A stretch of 64,000 nucleotides of DNA from Thiobius zoothamnicola. Lineage in GTDB: Bacteria; Pseudomonadota; Gammaproteobacteria; Chromatiales; Chromatiaceae. The position numbers and the translations under genes were made by a program. The stretch is from the NCBI GenBank assembly GCA_963678215.1, contig OY782758.1, forward strand, positions 2,417,313-2,481,312, given 5' to 3'. Of the stretch, positions 1-7,134 are shown piece after piece. The notes below the pieces were generated by a model that was given only the letters and a program-made list of their open reading frames with translations, ran no database searches and was not told the DNA's origin. Numbering within the stretch: the stretch's first letter is position 1; each line of letters opens with the position of its first letter.

Positions 1-1
1 G

Positions 2-157
2 ATGCAGACGGGTCAGGAGGATTCTTTGATGCAAGATGGCGCTGTGCCCATTATGCCTGAACAGTTGGTTAATCCAGCAGATGAAGAACTGCCGCTAGCA
101 CCGGAAACTATGATGCCGCAGAATAATTCGTCTGATATCCCAACAATTCCTAATTAA
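2..157 (+). CDS. secG: Probable SecG C-terminus (partial, 5' end outside window)
   Basis: This is the last 51 codons of a gene that begins before the window. The visible part is a hydrophilic Pro/Glu/Asn-rich tail ending in SSDIPTIPN and a TAA at 155-157. SecG, the small membrane subunit of the SecYEG preprotein channel, has just such a disordered tail in gammaproteobacteria; the E. coli protein ends in SDIPN. In E. coli, secG is followed directly by a tRNA-Leu with anticodon GAG, and the same tRNA lies 8 bases downstream here. The identification rests on the tail and on synteny, because the two membrane helices are not in the window. Confidence 0.65.
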   Translation: MQTGQEDSLMQDGAVPIMPEQLVNPADEELPLAPETMMPQNNSSDIPTIPN

Positions 158-165
158 TGATTGAC

Positions 166-250
166 GCCGAAGTGGTGAAATTGGTAGACACGCTATCTTG
201 AGGGGGTAGTGGCGTAAGCCGTGCCGGTTCGAGTCCGGCCTTCGGCACCA
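166..250 (+). tRNA. tRNA-Leu(GAG)
   Basis: The acceptor strands GCCGAAG and CTTCGGC pair, a long class II variable arm is present, the T-arm reads GGTTCGAGTCC, and CCA is encoded at the 3' end. The anticodon loop TTGAGGG gives anticodon GAG. It follows the probable secG as in E. coli. The accessory island begins just beyond it, but I see no integrase and no repeat of its 3' end. Confidence 0.97.
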
Positions 251-262
251 TATCAACATTTA

Positions 263-288
263 AGGGCGCCCAGTGGCGTCCTTTTTTA
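263..288 (+). terminator. Rho-independent terminator after tRNA-Leu
   Basis: GGGCGCC, loop CAGT, then GGCGTCC followed by six T. The stem has one G-U pair. It sits 13 bases after the tRNA and should end the secG-tRNA transcript. Confidence 0.8.
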
Positions 289-526
289 TTGCTTGAATCA
301 GGCAGTTATCCAATATATTTCTTCAGTAACGTTTAGCAACATATCGGCAAAAAGCCGGTAGTTCTGGCGGTATAAAAACATTAGATCAAGTCTTTTACGG
401 TAGCCATAACCCTTGACCAACTCACTGCTTACAAGGCTGCCTCAGAGCGCTCGGGTTAAACGTTTAGCACTTAAGGTCTGCATTAGATTGGGCCGTCAAG
501 GATGAGTAAGGCAGGAATAATCAACT
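289..526. other. Gene-free spacer before the ABC-3C locus
   Basis: No convincing gene lies here. The 11-base word AACGTTTAGCA occurs twice (about 328-338 and 459-469). The end of the spacer should hold the promoter and ribosome site of the SMEK gene. The word AGTAAGGCAGG near 507-517 recurs near 4416-4426, after the operon, and could mark an old insertion scar, but I cannot show that. Confidence 0.4.
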
Positions 527-862
527 ATGTCTGAACAACGCGGAAAATATTTGGACGAACTGAAAGAATGGCTTATTAGGCTTGAACGCTCCATTGAAGC
601 CGATAAGATTTTGCTGCATCAAGATTCGAGCATTCAGCTTGAATATTTTTTTCGTGACCTTTTCAACCAAGCTTTTGACTGGGAGCTTGAGAATGCGAAT
701 GCGCTTTTTGGCAAGAATCAAGATTCTTTCGACTTGTGTGATAAGACAAATAGTCTTGCCGTACAGGTAACACGTACCACTTCTGCCAATAAGATACGTG
801 ACACACTGAAGTCTTTTATCGGCACCCATGACAAAAATTACAAACGACTTGTGTTTATTTAA
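527..862 (+). pseudogene. SMEK-domain ABC-3C protein, N-terminal part (split by IS630)
   Basis: These 111 codons encode an N-terminal SMEK-type domain. The core reads LEYFFRDLFNQAFDW, followed by a conserved SFDLCDKTNSLAVQVT stretch and a basic helix. In the classification of ABC-three-component (ABC-3C) conflict systems, SMEK-domain proteins are encoded with a middle component and an ABC ATPase, which is the arrangement here. The stop at 860-862 is created by the TA target of the IS630-family element. If the element and one TA copy are removed, ATT TA|C ATG joins this frame directly to the one starting at 1968, giving a 242-residue protein. The gene is therefore broken by insertion and has not decayed. 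Whether the fragment is active on its own is unknown. Confidence 0.8.
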
Positions 863-913
863 GTACCCGCACAATAATAAGTTATGATAAAAGGCATCTT
901 TTCCCTTTGAGTA

Positions 914-1944
914 ATGAAGCTGATGCGGGTACGCACGTTAGAACTGAATCAAGGGCAACGCAACGAATTGGAAACGGGCCACAAAGAAGGGAAGACCGCG
1001 CGGTTTCGGCAACGCTGCCAGATCATCCTGTTGAAGAGTCAGGGCCGCACGGCGACGTCGATTGGGGAGATTGTGGGGCTGTCGGCGGTGAGCGTGACAC
1101 AGTGGCTGAACCGCTACGATGCGGAAGGGATCGCGGGGTTGCAGACCCGACCAGGCCGAGGGCGTCCGAGGGTGTTCAACGAAGCACGAGATGCGCAGGT
1201 GGTCAAAGCGGCGGTGCAAGCAGAACGCCAGCGTTTAGCGCATGCCAAACAGAGCTTGGAGGATCAGCTGGGGAAGCGATTCAGTACGCAGACCTTGAAA
1301 CGCTTTTTAAAACACTTGGCGGCTCCTGGAAACGCATCCGGCGGCGCCCCAAACAACAGCCCGATCCTGAACTCGCCCAGGTCCGTCTAGCTGGACTGGC
1401 CTTGCTGGAACAGCAAGCGGAGCTGGGGCAGATCGACTTGTTCTACGGAGACGAAACGGCGGTTTCGGAACAAGGGTATGCGCCCTATGGCTGGCAATTC
1501 AAAGATGAAGACGTATGCATCCCGGCTCAGCGGGGCAAGAGCCAAAGCTACTTTGGCCTGCTTTCACGAGACAACCGGTTGCGGTATCGCGCGTTTTCCC
1601 ATGCCGTCACCACCGCCGATGTCATTGAATGTCTGGATCGCTTGGCCGCCGATGCCGCCAAACCCACCGTCGTCGTACTCGACAACGCCAGCATCCATAC
1701 CTCGAAAGCCTTTCAGGCCTGTCTGCAGTCATGGCAACAACGCAACCTGTTCATCTACTACCTGCCGCCTTATTCGCCTCACTACAACATCATTGAACGC
1801 TTTTGGAAGGAAGTGAAAGAAGGCTGGCTTCGGCCTCTGGACTACCAAACCCCCGATGACTTGTTCTATGCCGTCAACCGGGTCTTCTCCACCGTCGGCC
1901 AGCATGTCCGAATCCAATTTGCTCACTTTCAACTCAAAACGTAA
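914..1944 (+). CDS. IS630-family transposase, read through a -1 frameshift
   Basis: The first frame (914-1390) begins MKLMRVRTLELN and carries the DNA-binding helix-turn-helix region. The second frame, one base back, carries the DDE catalytic core: DETAVSEQGY near 1450, VVVLDNASIHTS near 1674, and PPYSPHYNIIERFW near 1765-1806, whose Glu is the third acidic residue. The frames overlap around 1300-1390. At 1306-1312 the sequence T TTA AAA in the first frame is a classic X XXY YYZ slippery heptamer. Slipping there joins TLKRFL to KTLGGSWKRIRRR, a natural IS630 continuation, so a single protein of roughly 343 residues is expected. An ATG in the second frame at 907-909 yields only nonsense upstream of about 1290. 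Confidence 0.9.
1306..1312 (+). promoter_or_regulatory. Slippery heptamer for -1 ribosomal frameshift
   Basis: T TTA AAA (followed by C) lies in the zero frame of the transposase N-terminal part, inside the overlap of its two frames. The pattern fits X XXY YYZ slippage. I did not establish a downstream stimulatory RNA structure. Confidence 0.65.
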
Positions 1945-1967
1945 GTTATTATTGTGCGGGTACTTAC

Positions 1968-2360
1968 ATGTCGAAAAATGCTTCTCTGGATGCTGCCGAT
2001 CTGAATGAAACAAAGCCTGATCAACAGCAGAAACTGGAACGGTTCCGGGAACACGCCCGTTATTTACTTGACCAATATCGCATTAATCAGTCCTTACATG
2101 TCCCAATGGGTATGGCTCGTGAAGCTATTGGTTACGATACAGTGAGGGCTGCTAAAATTCAGGCATGGCTTAAAAGCCACAGTCTGGAAATGCTTGATAC
2201 ACATGCAAATGATGCAAAAGTTGCATTTAAAGCAATGATTGCCGACCTTTTGCATAGAGCGCATAGTCGCGGTACGGATGCCGAAGAAACTGCCGTGCGT
2301 TTTTTGTTGGCCGATGAATTTATTCGATGTAATGTATTTCCTAACCCGGTGGTGAACTAA
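1968..2360 (+). pseudogene. SMEK-domain ABC-3C protein, C-terminal part
   Basis: This open stretch of 130 codons continues the SMEK protein beyond the IS630 insertion. It is mostly helical and charged, with no catalytic motif that I recognise. It is in frame with the N-terminal part once the element and one TA are removed. Its first ATG sits only two bases after the TA duplication and has no clear ribosome-binding site of its own, so separate translation is doubtful. It ends at 2360, and the next gene starts after a single base at 2362, which implies translational coupling. In ABC-3C systems this C-terminal region is thought to contact the ATPase complex; that role is inferred here. Confidence 0.7.
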
Positions 2361-2361
2361 T

Positions 2362-2592
2362 ATGTCATTAGTTTCGAAAGATGAGCCTCTCGCTACATCA
2401 GTAGCTCATATCGGCTACTTGGTGCTAAAGGAATTTGAGGTGACAAAAGAAGACCGGCTTTCACTGACTGCAATTACCTCCTGTTTAAAAAAGAAGAATA
2501 TTTGCCAGTATCGCCCCATTATGTTTGCTTTGGTATTTCTTTATTCTGTCGGAACCATTGAGTTCAAGGCACCATACATATACAAGCTGTAA
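2362..2592 (+). CDS. ABC-three-component system middle component (MC6-like)
   Basis: A 76-residue protein with no signal peptide. It looks like a small winged-helix-type fold: an N-terminal helix (AHIGYLVLKEFE), a middle helix (LTAITSCLKKKN), and a C-terminal hydrophobic helix followed by GTIEFKAPYIYKL. Its size and its position, between the SMEK gene and the ATPase with gaps of 1 and 3 bases, match the middle components of ABC-3C systems, which are thought to link the effector to the ATPase. I assign it to the MC6-like group from memory of the pattern. It should be checked with a profile search. Confidence 0.65.
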   Translation: MSLVSKDEPLATSVAHIGYLVLKEFEVTKEDRLSLTAITSCLKKKNICQYRPIMFALVFLYSVGTIEFKAPYIYKL

Positions 2593-2595
2593 TCC

Positions 2596-4335
2596 ATGTT
2601 AAGACTACATAAATTGTCGAGTGAACCAGAATGTTTTAACCCGATTGAATTTCAATCGGGAGTTAACCTGATTTTGGGAGAGCGAACAGAGAAGTACAGC
2701 CAGGGGCGCAAGGTTAATGGTGTTGGCAAAAGTATTTGTATTGACTTTTTACATTTCGCCCTTTGTCGGGAATACAGCAAGACGCGCGTTAGCAAAATTC
2801 CAGAAGGAGTTTTACCCTCCAATCTGATTGTCGTTCTGGATATGACTATCGGAGTGGAACGGCTTCAAATTCGCCGTTCAATCGCGAACCCAGAACAGCC
2901 GACTATCGTTAAAGTTGACGGTAGCGAGATGGTCTTCGAGAAACTTGACGATGCAACCCATTACCTGGGCGAATTACTGTTCACAGGGGATTTACATATA
3001 GGCCAGGTTAGCTTTCGGCAACTTCTTTCTCTATTGATGAGGGACGAGCAATCAGGTTTCAAAAATTGCTTAAATCCATACAATACCTCTCTAAAAATTC
3101 CAGACGACATTAAGCCCCATCTTTATCTACTGGGTATTGATGGAACTGTTTACCAGCATTTGCTTGATACAATCAAAAAACTGGAGTCACAACAAAAAAT
3201 TCTCCGTGAACTCAAATCAGTGGTAACTGATGGAAATCGACAGAAAATTTCCGACATTCCAATCATTTTGAATGAAAAGCGGCGAGCCACCCGTAAAATT
3301 GAGGATGCACTTAGTACCTTACGAGCCGATCCAGCTTTTGAGCAGGTTGAAGGTGGTCTTAATGAACTTGAAAGCCAACTCAATCATTTGCGAGCCGAAC
3401 GTAAAAAAATTAGTTTTCAAATTGATCAGATTCACTCCATTCCTCCGCCTGAACGTATTGAGGCAGATGATTTAAAGATTATTTATAACCGGGTCAAATC
3501 TGGCCTGGGTGATCTGGTGGAAAAATCACTCGAACAAGCAAAGTGGTTCAAAGTCGAAATAGAGCGTTTCCAACAAACATTGCGTCAGGAAGAACTGACT
3601 GACCTGGAAACACGCAGAAAAGATTTAAATGCCGAAATACGCAATTTATCAGATCAACATGCTGAATTGACGCGACAGATAGATCGCAAGGGGGTACTTG
3701 CGGAACTCAAAACAGGACTGGAAGTAGCGACACAACGCACAGAGGAATACCATCGTCTTGCATCCCAATACAAGCTCTATGAAGACAAGTCACGAGAAGT
3801 TGAAGATATAAAAACGGATCGTGTAAATGAACTTCGTGCCTTAATTCAAACCCTCTCGGAATACAAAGTCGTGGAGCAATCGCTAAACGACACCATTGTA
3901 TTCATTCATGAACAGATTCAACAAAGTAGCCGTGCATCCTTTCGTTTCGATGTTAACAGCAGCCCCGCAATAAAACGGCCATTAACCTTTGATATTCGCA
4001 TCCAGGACGATGGCAGCAAAAGCATTAATAAAGTGCGTGTCTTTATCTACGATTTCGCGCTAATACTTAACCAATACAGTCAGAAAAGCCATCCAGGGTT
4101 CCTCGTACATGACAATATTTTGGAAATGGATCAAGATACCCTAACCCGTTGCCTCAATTTTTTACACCATACCATGGAAAATGGAGAGCAATTCCAATAT
4201 ATCCTTACCTTAAATCGAGACAAGATTGAGGGAGAGGAACGGCACCAGGATATTTTATTGGATATTGATACCGTAAAGCGTGCCACATTTACTAAGTCGC
4301 AACAATTCCTCAAGAAACGTTATCAGGAAAAATAA
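2596..4335 (+). CDS. ABC-3C ATPase (DUF2326-type, SMC/RecN-like)
   Basis: This 579-residue protein has the layout of an SMC-like ATPase. The N-terminal lobe has a Walker A-like NGVGKS at residues 41-46, set in an insertion after NLILGER. Long charged coiled-coil segments span about residues 185-440. The C-terminal lobe has a Walker B-like GFLVHDN near residue 500 and a conserved end segment, QYILTLNRDKI. This is the architecture of the DUF2326 family, the ATPase of ABC-3C conflict systems. It starts 3 bases after the middle component, so the three genes form an operon. By analogy the ATPase would sense or process nucleic acid and license the SMEK effector; no target can be read from the sequence. 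Confidence 0.8.
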   Translation: MLRLHKLSSEPECFNPIEFQSGVNLILGERTEKYSQGRKVNGVGKSICIDFLHFALCREYSKTRVSKIPEGVLPSNLIVVLDMTIGVERLQIRRSIANPEQPTIVKVDGSEMVFEKLDDATHYLGELLFTGDLHIGQVSFRQLLSLLMRDEQSGFKNCLNPYNTSLKIPDDIKPHLYLLGIDGTVYQHLLDTIKKLESQQKILRELKSVVTDGNRQKISDIPIILNEKRRATRKIEDALSTLRADPAFEQVEGGLNELESQLNHLRAERKKISFQIDQIHSIPPPERIEADDLKIIYNRVKSGLGDLVEKSLEQAKWFKVEIERFQQTLRQEELTDLETRRKDLNAEIRNLSDQHAELTRQIDRKGVLAELKTGLEVATQRTEEYHRLASQYKLYEDKSREVEDIKTDRVNELRALIQTLSEYKVVEQSLNDTIVFIHEQIQQSSRASFRFDVNSSPAIKRPLTFDIRIQDDGSKSINKVRVFIYDFALILNQYSQKSHPGFLVHDNILEMDQDTLTRCLNFLHHTMENGEQFQYILTLNRDKIEGEERHQDILLDIDTVKRATFTKSQQFLKKRYQEK

Positions 4336-4433
4336 ATGCCCCTGAATTAAATTCGGCGGCAAATGACTGATTACTTTAAGGCATCAGGTAAGATCAGTGA
4401 CGTTTGGGAGTTTCAGTAAGGCAGGGTTAGCAC

Positions 4434-5873
4434 CAATGTCATTAACTTAAGGGATAAGTGATTGCGTACGCTTATAGTTTGGTCGGAAAGCGGGGACCGC
4501 AACCTTTTTCAAATGCCTCGGGAAAGACCGACCGGGCCTGACGGGTTCGACCGCATTGACCATGCGTTGCAACAAGCACTGACATAAGTCGAGCACAGCA
4601 TCAGAGCATAACACGCGCATCAGGTTATTCTTCATCGCCGATAAGGCATTGGCCCAGTTGATTTGGTATCGATAATGCCTTTTTCGGTAACGCTCATCGG
4701 CCAACCACTGGGCAATGAACACAAAAATTGCGGTCAGGTTCTGCGCCAGGATTTTGGCCTGAAAATCCTGTAAGACGACCTGGGGCGAACGACCTGAGAC
4801 ATTCTCCACCTCCAGGCGTAATTTGCTCCGCTTATACTGCTCCTCAATGCCCCAACGTAAGGCATACAACTTGGCAAACAACCGAGTGGGGTAGGTTTTC
4901 TCGTCCAGTAATGAGGTAGCCAAAACTTCAATCTCTCCAGACTTCAGTTCCACCCGGATTAAGCGTACCAGGATGGGCTTTGTTGGCAAATGAAAGTCTT
5001 TACACTGGCGGGCATTCTGGGCATTGGGTGTCAGCGACACGAGAGTGCTTTTTTGTCCTGATGCCACAAAGGCTTTCACTTCAGCATGGAAGTCCAGGCG
5101 TACCCGCGCACAAAAGCCCCGTTGTTGCACGCAATGGAAAACAAACAGCCAGAACGCCGCATAGCCCCGGTCATACAAGAAAAGATCATCTGGACGGGAC
5201 TCCAGGACATACTCACTGGCAAAAGTGCGTTCACCCTCCGCATAGGGAGCCAAGTCGGCTTGAATCACCCGATCATTGAGCACATCATACAGCGTAGACC
5301 AGCGGGCCAAAGGGACGCCATCGCCTTTGCGGTGACCAAAATGTGCGGCAATCTGAGGGGTAGAGGGCAACCGGGCAGTAGAACCATCCACGGCCAAGAC
5401 ACGCAAACCTTGCCAACGTCGTTCACCGAGTTGTTGGGAAGCCAGATCAACCAGACGGTCATTGAGCCAAACCAAGGCGTGTGGGTTGAGTTTTTGACGT
5501 GCTCGACACAAAGCGGCGGGGGTGACTGGCTTCACGTTGGGTTGTGCTTCCTGTAACACCTCAAAAGCCTGATCCAGCTCATTGCGCAGGGTGCCTTTAC
5601 GGAAATTGAGGCGTAGAGGGACTAAGCGGGATAGCGGTAAATCGCGTTGGCGGGAAAAATCACCGACCTGAGTGCGGGCTTGTTGGAGAAAGTCGTCTGA
5701 GCGAATAACATCCTTTATAGGGTCATAGATGTTTCTAAATAATGCGCTGAATCTGGGCAAGATCGGTTGTCGGGACTGGGGCTGAAAGGGACATGAAATG
5801 CTCCTGAGTAAACGATGAACTGGTAAAATACCTTACACTATTCAGGCACTTAGTGCTTAAGTTAATGACATTG
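4434..5873 (-). mobile_element. IS4-family insertion sequence with 10-11 bp target duplication
   Basis: The terminal inverted repeats are CAATGTCATTAACTTAAG at 4434-4451 and its complement at 5856-5873. The element is flanked by a direct repeat, GGGTTAGCAC(C), at 4424-4434 and 5874-5884. The repeat length and the YREK-type transposase inside fit the IS4 family. Both ends are complete, so the element may be recent. It sits between the ABC-3C operon and the HicBA pair. Confidence 0.93.
4447..5760 (-). CDS. IS4-family transposase
   Basis: The 437-residue reading has the DDE motifs of IS4-type transposases: VLAVDGSTARLP (first Asp), LFLYDRGYAAF (second Asp) and YALRWGIEEQYKRSK, an exact Y-(2)-R-(3)-E-(6)-K signature carrying the catalytic Glu. 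The start is uncertain. The first possible codon in this frame is a TTG at 5760 without a visible ribosome site. A well-placed AGGAG-ATG at 5794 lies in another frame and runs into a stop after about 20 codons. Either the TTG is used or a one-base indel has damaged the N-terminus, and I cannot tell which. The catalytic part is intact. Confidence 0.88.
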   Translation of the reverse strand: MPRFSALFRNIYDPIKDVIRSDDFLQQARTQVGDFSRQRDLPLSRLVPLRLNFRKGTLRNELDQAFEVLQEAQPNVKPVTPAALCRARQKLNPHALVWLNDRLVDLASQQLGERRWQGLRVLAVDGSTARLPSTPQIAAHFGHRKGDGVPLARWSTLYDVLNDRVIQADLAPYAEGERTFASEYVLESRPDDLFLYDRGYAAFWLFVFHCVQQRGFCARVRLDFHAEVKAFVASGQKSTLVSLTPNAQNARQCKDFHLPTKPILVRLIRVELKSGEIEVLATSLLDEKTYPTRLFAKLYALRWGIEEQYKRSKLRLEVENVSGRSPQVVLQDFQAKILAQNLTAIFVFIAQWLADERYRKRHYRYQINWANALSAMKNNLMRVLCSDAVLDLCQCLLQRMVNAVEPVRPGRSFPRHLKKVAVPAFRPNYKRTQSLIP

Positions 5874-6013
5874 GGGTTAGCACCTATAACCTATCCATGC
5901 GGAGCATCAAAGGCGCAACCATCGGGGACAGTTCGGCTGTAGATGCTCGGTGAAGAAATAATTGGCTGCATTCGGCAATCTGTCAGCCAGTAATTGGTAA
6001 TGAGGTTCAAAAT

Positions 6014-6244
6014 ATGGCAAACAAGCTCACCGTTAATGCCTTTTGGGATAATGATGCCGGTGTGTGGGTAGCCACCAGTGATGATGTCATTGGGTTGGTG
6101 GTTGAATCACCTGACATGGGGCAACTGGTGAGAGATTTGCAGGATGTTATTCCGGTTTTATTGGAAGAAAATCACCAATCAAGTACCAGTGATCCCATTG
6201 AATTGCTTTATTCAGGCAAGGCATCATTTTCCCTGTCTGCTTGA
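6014..6244 (+). CDS. HicB-like antitoxin (DUF1902-type)
   Basis: A 76-residue protein with the HicB-like fold: a first strand, TVNAFWDNDAGVWVATSDDV, then a helix, SPDMGQLVRDLQDVIPVLLEEN. The DUF1902 branch of this superfamily lacks a separate DNA-binding tail, as here. The stop TGA at 6242-6244 overlaps the ATG of the HicA-like gene by one base, which is typical of translational coupling in toxin-antitoxin pairs. Its expected role is to bind and neutralise the downstream mRNA interferase and to repress the operon. Confidence 0.8.
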   Translation: MANKLTVNAFWDNDAGVWVATSDDVIGLVVESPDMGQLVRDLQDVIPVLLEENHQSSTSDPIELLYSGKASFSLSA

Positions 6245-6435
6245 TGAATCTCTATAAAGCTGTCGCTAAGGTGCTCACCCAACATGGGTGCTATGAAAAA
6301 CGCAAGGGCAAAGGCTCTCATGAGATATGGCATAGTCCAAGGAGCCAGCGCACATTTCCTGTACCCGTGACTTTGAAGTCACGTCATACGGCGAATAAAA
6401 TCATGGAACAAGCTGGTTTGCCGAAACAGTTTTAG
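6244..6435 (+). CDS. hicA: HicA-family toxin (mRNA interferase)
   Basis: A 63-residue basic protein with the small double-stranded RNA-binding fold of HicA. The signature is KGKGSHEIWHSP, in which GSH carries the catalytic His. The C-terminal helix LKSRHTANKIMEQAGLP is also typical. HicA toxins cleave mRNA independently of the ribosome. I chose the ATG at 6244, which overlaps the antitoxin stop; a TTG one codon upstream is possible. There is no frameshift and the active-site region looks intact. Confidence 0.88.
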   Translation: MNLYKAVAKVLTQHGCYEKRKGKGSHEIWHSPRSQRTFPVPVTLKSRHTANKIMEQAGLPKQF

Positions 6436-6642
6436 GTTGAGCAGGAATTAGCAGGAAAACCCGGTTTCAGGCTTAAAAACCGTCGTAATAAAAAGAATTG
6501 TCGGTATTTTTGACGGTATAAATTGGAATGCAAAACCAACATTTTGAGTTAAGACAGTAATTTAAATTGGTTATTCAAGTCAGGCCTTAGCTCGAATTTG
6601 ATGCGGTCAGGTGATTGGTTCAGCTCTCATTGGGGAAATTTT

Positions 6643-7065
6643 ATGTGCCGAAAAACAATCTATCGGCTCTTTGGGGGATTATTCGTCTTATTGTTTGGAG
6701 CCACCGCTTTTGCCGGAAAATTGGTTTCTGGAAATGCAGTTATTCCTGATGGAGATGCTCAGCGGGGGGCAAAGACATTCAAGCAACGTTGCTCGCAGTG
6801 CCACACTGTTGAGAAAGGAGGGAAACATAAGACTGGTCCGAATTTGAACGGAATTTTGGGCAGGAGGACTGGGTTGGCTCCAGGTTTTGCCTATACGCAA
6901 GCCAATCAGAGCAAAGGGGTGATATGGAGCAGGGAGACGTTGTTGGTCTACCTTGAAAACCCTGCCAAGTATATTCCTGGTACAAAAATGGTTTTTGCTG
7001 GCATCAAGAAAAAGCCAGAGTGGGCCGATTTGATCGCCTATCTGGAGGAATCGACTTCAGAGTAG
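6643..7065 (+). CDS. Class I cytochrome c, mitochondrion-like, exported
   Basis: The 140-residue precursor starts at ATG 6643, preceded by GGGGAA; a longer reading from TTG 6598 lacks a good ribosome site. Residues 1-24 form a signal peptide (hydrophobic LFGGLFVLLFGATAFA). The mature part has the haem site CSQCH, the motif GGKHKTGPNLNG, and the Met ligand in YIPGTKMVFAG, ending in KKKPEWADLIAYLEE. These segments match vertebrate and fungal mitochondrial cytochrome c almost residue for residue and differ from common bacterial c2 or c4 types. It should be a soluble periplasmic electron carrier to a terminal oxidase. It stands alone between a toxin-antitoxin pair and valS. Its neighbours give no hint of a partner. 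Confidence 0.93.
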   Translation: MCRKTIYRLFGGLFVLLFGATAFAGKLVSGNAVIPDGDAQRGAKTFKQRCSQCHTVEKGGKHKTGPNLNGILGRRTGLAPGFAYTQANQSKGVIWSRETLLVYLENPAKYIPGTKMVFAGIKKKPEWADLIAYLEESTSE

Positions 7066-7134
7066 GTTAGATATCGTGTTTCCCATTGGGTTTTCTATTC
7101 TTGGCGATCAAGCTTCGGCGTGAAGATTTTTTAT

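Larger units (their letters stand above)
862..1964 (+). mobile_element. IS630-family insertion sequence
   Basis: The element is about 1.1 kb. Its terminal inverted repeats are AGTACCCGCACAATAATAA at 862-880 and the complement at 1946-1964, perfect over 19 bases, and then matching again in TTA after one mismatch. It is flanked by the dinucleotide TA on both sides (860-861 and 1965-1966), the classic IS630/Tc1-mariner target duplication. It carries one transposase in two overlapping frames. The intact ends and clean target site point to a fairly recent insertion. Confidence 0.95.

Noticed and set aside
907..1290. Second-frame reading of the IS630 transposase from the ATG at 907
   Set aside because: The sequence before about 1290 is Arg/Gly/Asp-rich nonsense opposite a good helix-turn-helix frame. 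Only the part after the slip site is real.
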